Source: Microbacterium ureisolvens (GTDB lineage Bacteria; Actinomycetota; Actinomycetes; Actinomycetales; Microbacteriaceae). From it: a stretch of 64,000 nucleotides of DNA. The translations under genes were made by a program, and so were the position numbers. Below, in pieces: positions 30,209 to 38,106 of the stretch (position 1 is the first letter of the stretch; every line of letters starts with the position of its first letter). The stretch covers positions 121,849 through 185,848 of the forward strand of contig NZ_JADIJE010000010.1 in assembly GCF_015278315.1 (NCBI RefSeq), given 5' to 3'. The notes beneath the pieces are model-generated. The model was not told the DNA's origin, ran no database searches, and worked only from the letters and a program-made list of their open reading frames with translations.

Positions 30209-30281
30209 TCCTCCATAGCTCAATTGGCAGAGCAATCGGCTGTTAACCGATAGGTTCTTGGTTCGAGTCCAAGTGGGGGAG
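30209..30281 (+). tRNA. tRNA-Asn (anticodon GTT)
   Basis: Full cloverleaf: acceptor TCCTCCA pairs with TGGGGGA, the anticodon stem ATCGG/CCGAT frames loop CTGTTAA, and the T arm is CTTGG-TTCGAGT-CCAAG. The anticodon GTT is at 30242-30244. The discriminator is G and CCA is not encoded. Confidence 0.97.
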
Positions 30282-30283
30282 CG

Positions 30284-30313
30284 AAAGCCTCGGGGCTCCA
30301 CCCCCGGGGCTTT
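30284..30313 (+). terminator. Terminator of tRNA-Asn
   Basis: A 12-bp stem (AAAGCCTCGGGG with CCCCGGGGCTTT, one G-U pair) whose 3' arm ends in TTT and runs into TCTTCGTCT. It lies two bases after the tRNA. Confidence 0.8.
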
Positions 30314-30346
30314 CTTCGTCTCCGGGGAACTGTACGAGGAGTGCAC

Positions 30347-31018
30347 ATGGCGGCTCGACCGAAGCCCGCGCCGCGATTGGCGGTGGAGGGCGGCGTCCCA
30401 GCTCCCGCCCCGATCCACCGCTCGGCGCCGCTGCTGATCGCTCTCGGTCTCTTCGCCGCCGCGGTGGCCTGGGTCGGGATCGTCGTGCTCATCGGAGGCG
30501 ACCCGCTCATGTTCCCCATCTCGGTGCCCTCACCGTGGCCTTTCCTGGCGCTCGTGCCGTCGATCGCCGCCATCCTCCTCGCGGTGCGCGGCCTGGTCGC
30601 GTGGTCGCTCGTGTGCGCCGTGGCCTCGCTTTGGCTGGTGCCGACCGGCCTCGCGACGGTGGTCGTGGTGGCCGTCGCGCTGGCGACCGCGCGCGGCATC
30701 CGTCGCCAGTGGGCGGCCCACGACCTCGACACCGTGATCGCGACCGCCGCCGCGCACGACCTGCCGGTCCTGGTCGTCCAGCATGTCGCAGGAGAGGGGC
30801 GCCGCCGCAAGACCACTGACACGACGCAGGTGCAGGTACGCGACGTCGACACGGGCGAGCTGTCGACGGCGCGCGTGTGGGGCCCGATGCGCACGGGCAC
30901 CACGTTCGTCCGTCAGGGCATGAACGTCATCGCGCAGGCGCCACCGGGATCCGACGCCGAGCTGCGTCGCTGGGTCGAGCGCCAGAACCGCCGATCCGCC
31001 GACGGAGCTGAGGACTGA
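30347..31018 (+). CDS. Hypothetical membrane protein
   Basis: A 223-residue protein with three or four hydrophobic segments in the first 115 residues and a soluble C-terminal part of about 105 residues. ATG at 30347 is chosen over an in-frame GTG at 30341 because CGAGGA ends 6 bases before it. The C-terminal half (about residues 130-215) has mixed charge and no motif that I recognise. It is convergent with def, 9 bases apart. Confidence 0.75.
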   Translation: MAARPKPAPRLAVEGGVPAPAPIHRSAPLLIALGLFAAAVAWVGIVVLIGGDPLMFPISVPSPWPFLALVPSIAAILLAVRGLVAWSLVCAVASLWLVPTGLATVVVVAVALATARGIRRQWAAHDLDTVIATAAAHDLPVLVVQHVAGEGRRRKTTDTTQVQVRDVDTGELSTARVWGPMRTGTTFVRQGMNVIAQAPPGSDAELRRWVERQNRRSADGAED

Positions 31019-31027
31019 CGGTCCCCG

Positions 31028-31594
31028 TCAGGCGTCGATGTCGTCGACACCGGGCGTCCACGAGCTTCCTGGCCGGCCCCAGCCGCGCTTGCGCGCGAGC
31101 TTCTGCACCGTCTTCCAGTCGCCGTCGTCGAGCCGGTCGACGTAGAGGATGCCGTCGAGGTGGTCGAACTCGTGCTGCATGATGCGTGCCCGCCAGCCGT
31201 CGACCTGGATGCGCACGGGCTGGCCCTCGAGATCCGTGCCGGTGACGATGACCTCGTCCGAGCGACGGAGCGGGAACCGCTCACCCGGGAATGACAGGCA
31301 CCCCTCCGACTCCTCATCGGGGTCGGGAGCGCCCGGCGCGAGCGGCTTCATCCAGAGCTCGGGGTTCATGATGACGCCGCGCCAGGGCGCGCCGTCGTCA
31401 TCGGCGTAGTTGTACGTGTAGATCCTCAGGGGCACACCCACCTGCGGCGCGGCGAGACCCACGCCGGGTGCGGCATCCATCGTCTCGAACATGTCGGCGA
31501 CGAGCGTGCGGATCTCATCCGTGATCTCTTCGACGGGCGACGCGGGGGAGTGCAGGACGGGATCGCCCATGATGCGAATCGGGAGAACAGCCAC
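31028..31594 (-). CDS. def: Peptide deformylase
   Basis: Removes the formyl group from nascent protein N-termini. The 188-residue protein has all three metal/active-site motifs: GVGLAAPQVGV, EGCLSFPG and QHEFDHLDG (HEFDH). GTG at 31594 lies 6 bases behind TAGGCT (31601-31606, minus strand), so the mRNA is probably leaderless. It is divergent from the DMT permease, with 42 bases between the starts. Confidence 0.96.
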   Translation of the reverse strand: MAVLPIRIMGDPVLHSPASPVEEITDEIRTLVADMFETMDAAPGVGLAAPQVGVPLRIYTYNYADDDGAPWRGVIMNPELWMKPLAPGAPDPDEESEGCLSFPGERFPLRRSDEVIVTGTDLEGQPVRIQVDGWRARIMQHEFDHLDGILYVDRLDDGDWKTVQKLARKRGWGRPGSSWTPGVDDIDA

Positions 31595-31600
31595 GCCTTG

Positions 31601-31606
31601 AGCCTA
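31601..31606 (-). promoter_or_regulatory. -10 box of leaderless promoter (def)
   Basis: TAGGCT, 6 bases before the GTG at 31594. Confidence 0.6.
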
Positions 31607-31624
31607 TCGAGGCGAGCCTGCGGC

Positions 31625-31630
31625 TAGTGT
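31625..31630 (+). promoter_or_regulatory. -10 box of leaderless promoter (DMT permease)
   Basis: TAGTGT, 6 bases before the GTG at 31637, back to back with the def promoter. Confidence 0.5.
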
Positions 31631-31636
31631 CGATGT

Positions 31637-32722
31637 GTGGTGTGGACTGCGGTGGAACTCGAGGACATCGGCGATCAACTCGTCGGCGTGTTCCAGAACC
31701 CGGGCATCCTGATCGGCATCCCGCTCGCACTTCTGGGCGCCGTGTTCATGTCGTTCGGGGCGCAGTACCAGCACCGCGGCGTGACCAAGGTCGAGCGGAT
31801 GAGCGGCGGGCACTCCGCCGGGGGCCTGGGTGCGAGCCACCTGCTGAAGCTCCTGGCCCGGCCGTCGTGGGTGATCGGCACCCTGATGCTGGGTCTGGCG
31901 ATCGTGTGTCAGCTCTCCGCCCTCGCCTTCGCGCCGCTCATCGTGGTGCAGCCGCTCGGCGCGATCGCCCTCGTCATCACCACGTTGCTGAACGCCCAGA
32001 TCAGCGGGCACAAGCCGACGAGGCGCTCGCTCATCGCGATCGCCGCCTGCGTCGGCGGCATCTTCGTCTTCGTGACGATCGCGGCGCTCTTCGCCACCGA
32101 GAAGCCGGTGGCGAACTGGCAGCTCATCACGATCCTGATCCTGCTGGCGGTCGTCACGCTCGTGTTCGCGGGACTGTGGATCTGGTTCCGCACACGCATG
32201 GGCGCGCTGTTCTACATCGTCGCCGCGGGCGTGATCTACGGCTTCGTCGCGACCCTGGCCAAGGTCGTCATCGAGCGCATCAAGGTGAGCGACTTCAACT
32301 GGCTGACGTTCCTGTGCCTCGCCGCTCTGATCGCGGGCGCGATCGTCGGCGCCTACTTCGTGCAGAGCGCTTACGCCTCGGGCCCACCGGATCTCGTCGT
32401 CGCGGGCCTCACTGTCATCGATCCGATCGTGGCGATCATCATCGGCCTGACAGTGCTGCAGGAGGCCGCCGGCGCGCCGCTCTGGGTCTACATCGCGTTC
32501 GGTGTCGTGGGAGCCATCGCCGTGTGGGGCGTGTTCCAGCTCGCGCGGCATCATCCGCAGGTGCTCAGCGAGAGCCAGGAGCTTCCGATCCAGCGGGGGA
32601 GCGGTCCGAAGACGGATGCCGCGCACCCGCACACCGCCTCCATCAAGGTCACCGAGGCCGTGGCCAAGGTCTGGCCGGAGCCGCCGGTCAAGGACCCCGC
32701 GGACGAGTCCGACCAGCGCTGA
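31637..32722 (+). CDS. DMT-family (EamA/NIPA-like) permease
   Basis: Integral membrane protein of 361 residues with nine or ten hydrophobic helices followed by a soluble tail of about 70 residues. The start region MSFGAQYQHRGVTKVER and the internal repeat GLTVIDPIVAIIIGLTVLQE are typical of the actinobacterial drug/metabolite transporter group related to NIPA. Substrate unknown. GTG at 31637 fits a leaderless start behind TAGTGT; there is no ribosome binding site. Confidence 0.85.
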   Translation: MVWTAVELEDIGDQLVGVFQNPGILIGIPLALLGAVFMSFGAQYQHRGVTKVERMSGGHSAGGLGASHLLKLLARPSWVIGTLMLGLAIVCQLSALAFAPLIVVQPLGAIALVITTLLNAQISGHKPTRRSLIAIAACVGGIFVFVTIAALFATEKPVANWQLITILILLAVVTLVFAGLWIWFRTRMGALFYIVAAGVIYGFVATLAKVVIERIKVSDFNWLTFLCLAALIAGAIVGAYFVQSAYASGPPDLVVAGLTVIDPIVAIIIGLTVLQEAAGAPLWVYIAFGVVGAIAVWGVFQLARHHPQVLSESQELPIQRGSGPKTDAAHPHTASIKVTEAVAKVWPEPPVKDPADESDQR

Positions 32723-32784
32723 CGCACTGCCTGAGAATCGGAAGGACCGCCGCCGCCCGCTCGGGCGGCGGCGGTCCTCGTCCG

Positions 32785-32858
32785 TAGGGCGGGTGGGACT
32801 TGAACCCACGATCGTCGGGTTATGAGCCCGCTGCCTTGACCAGCTTGGCCACCGCCCC
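32785..32858 (-). tRNA. tRNA with CAT anticodon (Met or lysidine-type Ile2)
   Basis: Read on the minus strand, acceptor GGGGCGG pairs with CCGCCCT (first pair G-U), the D stem is GCC/GGC, the anticodon loop is CTCATAA in a GGG/CCC-rich stem, and the T arm is GTGGG-TTCAAGT-CCCAC. The anticodon complement is at 32822-32824. It is not the usual initiator body, despite the three G-C pairs. Elongator Met and Ile2 (CAU made to lysidine-AU) cannot be told apart by eye. CCA is not encoded. Confidence 0.9.
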
Positions 32859-32956
32859 CTGCGCGCCGAAGCCGCGCTGACGAGCCTACCGCGCCCCAGC
32901 GCGAGGGCATTTCGTTCACACCCCTAACTTTCGGAGGGGAAGCTCCTGCGGAACAC

Positions 32957-32975
32957 CTCCCTTTGGGAGTAGCGT
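32957..32975 (+). promoter_or_regulatory. Promoter region of the PTS gene
   Basis: A small hairpin CTCCC-TTT-GGGAG (32957-32969) runs directly into TAGCGT (32970-32975), a likely -10 box. The leader to the ATG at 33016 is about 35 bases, with GTGGAGGC as ribosome binding site. Confidence 0.4.
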
Positions 32976-33015
32976 CATCGACGAATACTGTCCCTCGCCC
33001 TCGTGGAGGCTAACG

Positions 33016-34953
33016 ATGAAGTTCTTTCAGAGGCTCGGCAGATCGATCATGCTTCCGGTGGCTGTGCTGCCGGTCGCCGCGATCCTGTCGGGCATCGGCT
33101 ACTGGATAAAGTCGGCGGCGGGTGACAACCTCGCGTCCACCTTCCTTGCTGCCGCCGGCGGATCGCTCCTGGACAACATGGCGCTCCTGTTCGCCGTCGG
33201 CATCGCCCTCGGCATGGCGAACAAGTCCGACGGCACCTCGGCGCTGGCAGGCCTCGTATCGTGGCTCGTCGTCACGACGCTGCTGAAGCCCGAGACGGTG
33301 GCGCTGTTCACCGGCGTCGGCGACGTCAACGAGGTCGACCCGGCGTTCCTCAAGGTGCAGAACGTCTTCGTCGGCATCATCTGCGGCCTCATCGGCGCCT
33401 GGTGCTACAACCGCTTCAAGGACACCAAGCTCCCCGACGCGCTGTCGTTCTTCAGCGGCAAGCGGTCCGTCGCGATCGTCACGGCCGGCATCTCGCTGGT
33501 CGTCGCCATCGTGCTCTTCTTCGTGTGGCCCTGGGTGTACGGCGGGCTCGTCGGCTTCGGTGAGTGGATCGTCACGCTCGGTGCTTTCGGAACCGGCATC
33601 TACGGCTTCCTGAACCGGCTGCTGATCCCCGTCGGCCTTCACCACGCCCTGAACTCGGTGTTCTGGTTCGACGTCGCGGGAATCAACGACCTCAACAACT
33701 TCCTCGCCGGTGAGGGCACCTACGGTGTGACGGGCCAGTACATGACGGGCTTCTTCCCGATCATGATGTTCGGTCTGCCCGGCGCGGCGCTGGCGATGTA
33801 CCTGACGGCGAGAACCACTCGCAAGAAGCTCGCCTACGGCATCCTGTTCTCCGGCGCCATCGCCTCGTTCTTCGTCGGCGTGACCGAACCGCTCGAGTTC
33901 TCCTTCATGTTCCTCGCGCCCGTGCTCTACCTCGTGCACGCGGTGTTCACGGGCATCTCGATGGCCATCAGCCAGATCCTCCCGGTGCGCATGGGCTTCG
34001 GCTTCTCCGGCGGATTCATCGACCTCGTCCTCGGCTGGGCGAACCCGATGGCGCAGAACCCGTGGCTCATCCCGGTCATGGGCGTCTTCTGGTTCTTCAT
34101 CTACTTCGTGGTGTTCTACTTCTTCATCAAGCGGTTCAACCTGAAGACTCCGGGCCGCGAGGACGACGACATCCTCGGCGAGGGCACCGAGTACGACACG
34201 CATGTGTCCGACGACAAGTACCTCGTCACGGGCAGCCGTTTCATCGACGCGCTGGGAGGCAAAGACAACATCCTCGAACTCGAGAACTGTGCCACCCGCC
34301 TGCGGATGGAGATCGACGACGTCAGCAAGGTCGACGACACGGCGCTCAAGCGCGCCGGTGCGGCCGGCACGATGAAGCCGGGCGGCAAGTCGGTGCAGGT
34401 GATCTACGGCACCAACGTCCAGTTCGTGAAGGACGCGATGGACCAGCTCATGTCGGGTCAGGTCGAAGCTCCGACCGGCGCAGCGCCCGAGCCCGCCATC
34501 GCGCCCGCCACAGGCGGGACCGGCGTGCTCACCGATGCGCCGGCCACGACCATCGTGACGCTGCGCCAGCCGCTCGCCGGCGAGGTCGTGCCACTCTCGG
34601 CGGTGCCCGACCCGACGTTCGCCCAGGGCATCATGGGCCCCGGCCTGGCGATCGAGCCGACGGGCGACACCGTCGTGGCACCGGCCGACGGGACCATCGG
34701 CGCCACATTCGACACGAGCCACGCGGTCGCGCTGGTGCTCGACGACGGCACCGAGCTGCTGATCCACGTCGGGATCGACACCGTGGGCATGAAGGGCGAC
34801 GGATTCCAGACGCTCGTCGAGAAGGGTCAGAAGGTCACGGCGGGCACCCCGCTGCTGCGCTTCGACCTGACGAAGATCCAGGCCGCCGGCCACCCCTCGA
34901 TCACACCCGTGATCGTGCTCAACAACGAGAATGCGGCGGTCGCCTTCGAGTGA
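33016..34953 (+). CDS. nagE: PTS permease, N-acetylglucosamine/glucose type, IICBA
   Basis: Single-chain phosphotransferase transporter of 645 residues that imports and phosphorylates a hexose, most likely N-acetylglucosamine. EIIC occupies about 1-375, with FFPIMMFGLPGAALAMY and FVGVTEPLEF. EIIB (about 400-480) carries the phosphorylated Cys in LENCATRLRM. EIIA (about 515-640) has LLIHVGIDTVGMKG with the phospho-His. The domain order and the EGTYGVTGQYMTGFFP loop favour NagE over PtsG, but glucose cannot be excluded. The terminator after it is a perfect inverted pair of the GACGGATGCC word. Confidence 0.9.
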   Translation: MKFFQRLGRSIMLPVAVLPVAAILSGIGYWIKSAAGDNLASTFLAAAGGSLLDNMALLFAVGIALGMANKSDGTSALAGLVSWLVVTTLLKPETVALFTGVGDVNEVDPAFLKVQNVFVGIICGLIGAWCYNRFKDTKLPDALSFFSGKRSVAIVTAGISLVVAIVLFFVWPWVYGGLVGFGEWIVTLGAFGTGIYGFLNRLLIPVGLHHALNSVFWFDVAGINDLNNFLAGEGTYGVTGQYMTGFFPIMMFGLPGAALAMYLTARTTRKKLAYGILFSGAIASFFVGVTEPLEFSFMFLAPVLYLVHAVFTGISMAISQILPVRMGFGFSGGFIDLVLGWANPMAQNPWLIPVMGVFWFFIYFVVFYFFIKRFNLKTPGREDDDILGEGTEYDTHVSDDKYLVTGSRFIDALGGKDNILELENCATRLRMEIDDVSKVDDTALKRAGAAGTMKPGGKSVQVIYGTNVQFVKDAMDQLMSGQVEAPTGAAPEPAIAPATGGTGVLTDAPATTIVTLRQPLAGEVVPLSAVPDPTFAQGIMGPGLAIEPTGDTVVAPADGTIGATFDTSHAVALVLDDGTELLIHVGIDTVGMKGDGFQTLVEKGQKVTAGTPLLRFDLTKIQAAGHPSITPVIVLNNENAAVAFE

Positions 34954-34977
34954 CGCCGGGTTCCCCGCGCAGGTGAC

Positions 34978-35012
34978 GGGGACGGATGCCTCGGCCCGAG
35001 GCATCCGTCCCC
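34978..35012. terminator. Bidirectional terminator made from an inverted GACGGATGCC pair
   Basis: A perfect 17-bp inverted repeat with a one-base centre between the convergent nagE and DUF262 genes. One arm holds GACGGATGCC (34981-34990) and the other GGCATCCGTC (35000-35009). It is followed by CCTTT on the plus strand. Confidence 0.85.
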
Positions 35013-35015
35013 CTT

Positions 35016-37022
35016 TCACATCGCGTTGCCGATGTACGAGTACTTGACGAAGACCTCCGGGGCCAGGCCCGCCTCCTCGAGGACGCCCTGCACCGCGCTC
35101 AGCATGTAGCTGGAGTCCCAGCCCATATAGAGCGAGTGGTCGTCGTCGAGGCGGTCCCACTGGCCGTTCCACGACTGCGCCGTGTACACCGGGCCGCCGC
35201 GGCGCGCGCTGTACGCCACGACCGCCGCGCGGTCGTCGGCCCACAGCCGCTTGAACACGCGGTTGAAGAGGTACTTGACGTCGGGCACCTCCCAGTGCTC
35301 CCCGCAGTACTCGACATACGACCACTCCCGGTGCCAGCCCGGCGGCCATCCCCGTCGGCGCACCGCGTCGAGGATCGGCGTCAGCCCGTCGTCGTCGATC
35401 GCCGGGCCGCCGGGTCGCTTCCACACCTCGACGAACCGCTCGGTGAGACGCAGCGATCGCTCCGCGATCGCCGCGGTGCCCCACGCAGGCACGGTCGCAA
35501 GATCGGCGGTGCTGGGCACGGAGCTGCGAGCGTAGAGGGCCTGCTTCTCGGGGAACGACCGGTCGAACGCGCGCACGGCGAGGTCCTCTTCGAGCACGGT
35601 GAGGTTGCCGATCGTGTTCGCGAGCGCGCGGTGGCTGTTCTGCTCGTCGTCGCTGTACGACGCCCACTCCCGGCGCCCGTCGCCCGTCCAGCCGTCGCCG
35701 GGCGCGAGCGGGAAGATGTGCTCGATGTCGAGCCCGCCCGCTCCGTCGACACCCGCGATGCGTCCGAGGACGTACGAGGCGTGGGGGAGGTCGGAGTACT
35801 TCAGCGCCACGGCGACGCGCTCGTCGGAGGGGGTGATGCGTGAGATCGCCGTCACGAGCGCGTCGGCGCCCTCCTCGCGCGCGCGGCAGAGGCGTGCGAC
35901 GAGGCGGTCGGTCCCCGTGCCGACGACCGACCGCCGGACCAGGAGGGACTGGATCATCTCGAGGGTGTCGATGAGCTCGTCGCGGTCGATCGCGCCGAGC
36001 TCGAAGTCGCGGTAGGCGCGCATGACGAGCGGATACATGCCGCTCCCGAACGTGCCGAGGTACGTCAGCTGACGACCGATCTCATCGTCGGGGGCCTCGC
36101 TCGGCTGGAGAAGCACCCGGTAGACGCCGGCGAAGGACCGCCATTCCTGCGCGTGGCGCACGAGGTCGACGAACTCCAGGCGCGGGAACTCGTGGCGGAA
36201 CGCGTCGTACACGCCTCGCCCGCCGACCACGGTCACCTCGCGTCCGGTCCTCATGACGAGGTACTGGCGCCAGAACTCTGCGATCGCCTCGCCGGTGTGG
36301 TGCTCGATCGGCTGCCAGTACTCGGCCTCGATCTCGCGCTGCTCGGCGTGCGAGAGGCCCATCAGCACGTAGTTGTGGATGAGCTCGTGGTCCCGCAGCG
36401 GCTCACCCGTCGAGTTCAGGCTCTCGAAGATCTGCTGCGCATTGGCCCCGGCTCCGAGCGTGATCGCGACGTGCTCGAGCTTCTGCAGCCCCCGCCAGAT
36501 GTGCGGCGCCTCGTCGAGGCTGATCTGGCTGCGGAAGAACGCGTAGTTGTCGTCGAACCGGGAGTCGCGGTGCTCGCCGGCGGGAAGCGGCAGGTCGAGC
36601 ACGACGCGTTCGAACACCGAGGCCCACGCGCGGTGCGGGCGGAGCTTGGTACGGGTCGCGTCGTGCGAGTGCACCAGCACGCGCTCGAGCTGATCGGCCA
36701 GTTCGGGGTGGGCCTCACGGACGGTGTGGTGCAGTGCCGCCACCAGCAGCATCAGCGTCGTCGTGCGCTGCTGGCCGTCGATCAGCACCAGCTCGGCGTC
36801 CTCGCCCTCGCCGCTGGCGGAGGACAGGATGGAGCCGATGAAGTGCATATGGCGGTCATCGAGGTCCGCCACCGCGCGGATGTCGGCCAGGAGCTGCTCG
36901 CACCCGCCGATGTCCCATCGGTACTGGCGCTGGTAGACGGGGACCACGATCGTCCAGTCCGCGGCCGACAGCCACCCGATCGTGTTGACGGCGGTCGCAT
37001 CGACGTTCGTGGCAGTGACCAT
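35016..37022 (-). CDS. DUF262 + DUF1524 (GmrSD-like) putative restriction/defence protein
   Basis: A 668-residue protein. The N-terminal DUF262 part has VPVYQRQYRW (about 27-36) and LIDGQQRTTTLMLL (DGQQR at 82-86), a nucleotide-binding motif. The DUF1524 part has the HNH-like motif DIEHIFPLAP (near 434) and NTIGNLTVLEEDLAVR (near 470). Both halves of GmrSD-type modification-dependent nucleases are thus on one chain. About 165 residues follow, ending in VFVKYSYIGNAM, with no domain that I recognise. ATG at 37022 follows GGAGGGG. It stands alone between convergent and divergent neighbours. Restriction of modified DNA is inferred from the family. Confidence 0.85.
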   Translation of the reverse strand: MVTATNVDATAVNTIGWLSAADWTIVVPVYQRQYRWDIGGCEQLLADIRAVADLDDRHMHFIGSILSSASGEGEDAELVLIDGQQRTTTLMLLVAALHHTVREAHPELADQLERVLVHSHDATRTKLRPHRAWASVFERVVLDLPLPAGEHRDSRFDDNYAFFRSQISLDEAPHIWRGLQKLEHVAITLGAGANAQQIFESLNSTGEPLRDHELIHNYVLMGLSHAEQREIEAEYWQPIEHHTGEAIAEFWRQYLVMRTGREVTVVGGRGVYDAFRHEFPRLEFVDLVRHAQEWRSFAGVYRVLLQPSEAPDDEIGRQLTYLGTFGSGMYPLVMRAYRDFELGAIDRDELIDTLEMIQSLLVRRSVVGTGTDRLVARLCRAREEGADALVTAISRITPSDERVAVALKYSDLPHASYVLGRIAGVDGAGGLDIEHIFPLAPGDGWTGDGRREWASYSDDEQNSHRALANTIGNLTVLEEDLAVRAFDRSFPEKQALYARSSVPSTADLATVPAWGTAAIAERSLRLTERFVEVWKRPGGPAIDDDGLTPILDAVRRRGWPPGWHREWSYVEYCGEHWEVPDVKYLFNRVFKRLWADDRAAVVAYSARRGGPVYTAQSWNGQWDRLDDDHSLYMGWDSSYMLSAVQGVLEEAGLAPEVFVKYSYIGNAM

Positions 37023-37118
37023 GGCCCCTCCAGTCTATTCGGGGCGCTCCCGCCGCCCGCCCCCGGCGGCGGTCCGCCGTTATTCACGGCCAGGCCATCC
37101 GGGCGCTTCGGACCCCCG

Positions 37119-37135
37119 AGGTAGGCTTGCCTAAG
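37119..37135 (+). promoter_or_regulatory. Iron-box-like (DtxR/IdeR) operator
   Basis: AGGTAGGCTTGCCTAAG has perfect arms TAGGC/GCCTA around TT and resembles the iron-box consensus TTAGGTTAGGCTAACCTAA with one base deleted. TAGGCT (37122-37127) inside it could also be the -10 box, so a bound repressor would block the promoter. Confidence 0.5.
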
Positions 37136-37183
37136 TTGAGCCTGTTAAAACGTGCTGGCTCACTGACCGAAAGGCAATCCGTC

Positions 37184-37957
37184 ATGGGTTACATCAAGTC
37201 CGCCGCTCTCGACGAGACCGGCTTCGTGGTGCTCGACTCCTACAACGAGGAAGTCGACCCGCAGGAGTGGCTGTCCATCGAGTACGTCGACTGGAAGTCG
37301 TCGGGTGACACCCGCTTCGCGCCGCTGGCTTCGGCCAAGGGTGAGATCGAGTGCAACGGCTTCTGGAACCACACGCCGCCGCGCACCGACAAGGACGGCG
37401 TCTGGATCCCCGAGCAGACCGAGAAGGCGCCGACGCTGACGCGCCGCGCACAGGAGCCCGGCGCGAACGTCGGCCGCTGCCGCATCATCGAGCTGCAGCC
37501 GAACAGCTACGCCGACGCGCTGTACAACCTCCACCAGGACGACAACAACCGCCTCAACCCGGACGGCACCGGCTGGGTCGTGCGCGGCTTCTTCAACCTG
37601 ACCGATGACAAGACCAGCTACTTCGTGCTGCGCGAGAACCGCACCGACCCGAGCATCGAGTACCGCGTGGCGCTGCCCGCGGGCGCCCAGCTGATCGTCG
37701 ACACGCAGCGCCTCTGGCACGCCGTGCACCACGACGGCACCGAGCCCCGCTACTGCCTCATCACCTCGTGGGAGTCCGGCCCCGAGCTCGACGCCTACAT
37801 GGAGAAGTACAACGCCGTGCCGACCGCTCCGCAGTTCGAGGTCGCTCAGGAGGTGCTCGACGCCGGTCAGGCCGAGCAGGCCCGCCGCGACGCAGCGCGT
37901 GCCGCCTACTACGCCGCCAAGGGCAAGGCTGAGGTTCAGGCGATGAGCGAGGCCTGA
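37184..37957 (+). CDS. Putative Fe(II)/2-oxoglutarate-type oxygenase
   Basis: A soluble 257-residue protein that I cannot place in a named family. It has the metal-site pattern of Fe(II)/2OG dioxygenases: HQDDNN (HxD), then after about 70 residues WHAVHH, with an Arg exactly 10 residues after the first His of that segment (GTEPRYC), the classic HX10R spacing. A further segment, GWVVRGFFNLTD, fits a core strand. ATG at 37184 is chosen for the GAAAGG in front; an in-frame TTG lies upstream. The C-terminal 40 residues are a charged Ala-rich helix. An iron-box-like site precedes the gene. The function call is inference from motif spacing. Confidence 0.6.
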   Translation: MGYIKSAALDETGFVVLDSYNEEVDPQEWLSIEYVDWKSSGDTRFAPLASAKGEIECNGFWNHTPPRTDKDGVWIPEQTEKAPTLTRRAQEPGANVGRCRIIELQPNSYADALYNLHQDDNNRLNPDGTGWVVRGFFNLTDDKTSYFVLRENRTDPSIEYRVALPAGAQLIVDTQRLWHAVHHDGTEPRYCLITSWESGPELDAYMEKYNAVPTAPQFEVAQEVLDAGQAEQARRDAARAAYYAAKGKAEVQAMSEA

Positions 37958-37975
37958 GCCGCGCATGCCGTCCGC

Positions 37976-38017
37976 AGAGGGCGGGGGAATCACAGTCTTG
38001 TGATTTCCCCGCCCTCT
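37976..38017 (+). terminator. Strong hairpin terminator
   Basis: An 18-bp stem with one bulge (AGAGGGCGGGG..AATCAC paired with GTGATT..CCCCGCCCTCT) and a 6-base loop, 19 bases after the oxygenase-like gene. Confidence 0.8.
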
Positions 38018-38106
38018 CGGCGATAATGGCCGCAGCACAACCGAACAGCACGTCATGACACCGTCACAGGTCGTAGGGGAAGACGCACCTGACGAACGGA
38101 GAGATC

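Noticed and set aside
32785..32858. Calling the CAT tRNA the initiator tRNA because of its three G-C pairs
   Set aside because: The acceptor and D arm differ from the conserved initiator body, and the first acceptor pair is G-U rather than the initiator mismatch.
33010..35667. An 885-codon open frame opposite the PTS gene
   Set aside because: Exact antisense of a PTS permease with all catalytic motifs; its own translation has no domain and is rich in His, Arg and Asp as expected for a shadow frame.
35016..37022. A multi-gene defence island around the DUF262 protein
   Set aside because: Neighbours are a PTS permease and an oxygenase-like gene with their own signals. No methyltransferase, helicase or toxin is adjacent.
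37127..37183. Upstream TTG starts for the oxygenase-like gene (37127, 37136)
   Set aside because: They lie inside or just after the iron-box-like site, have no ribosome binding site, and add a stretch unlike the rest of the protein; the ATG at 37184 has GAAAGG in front.
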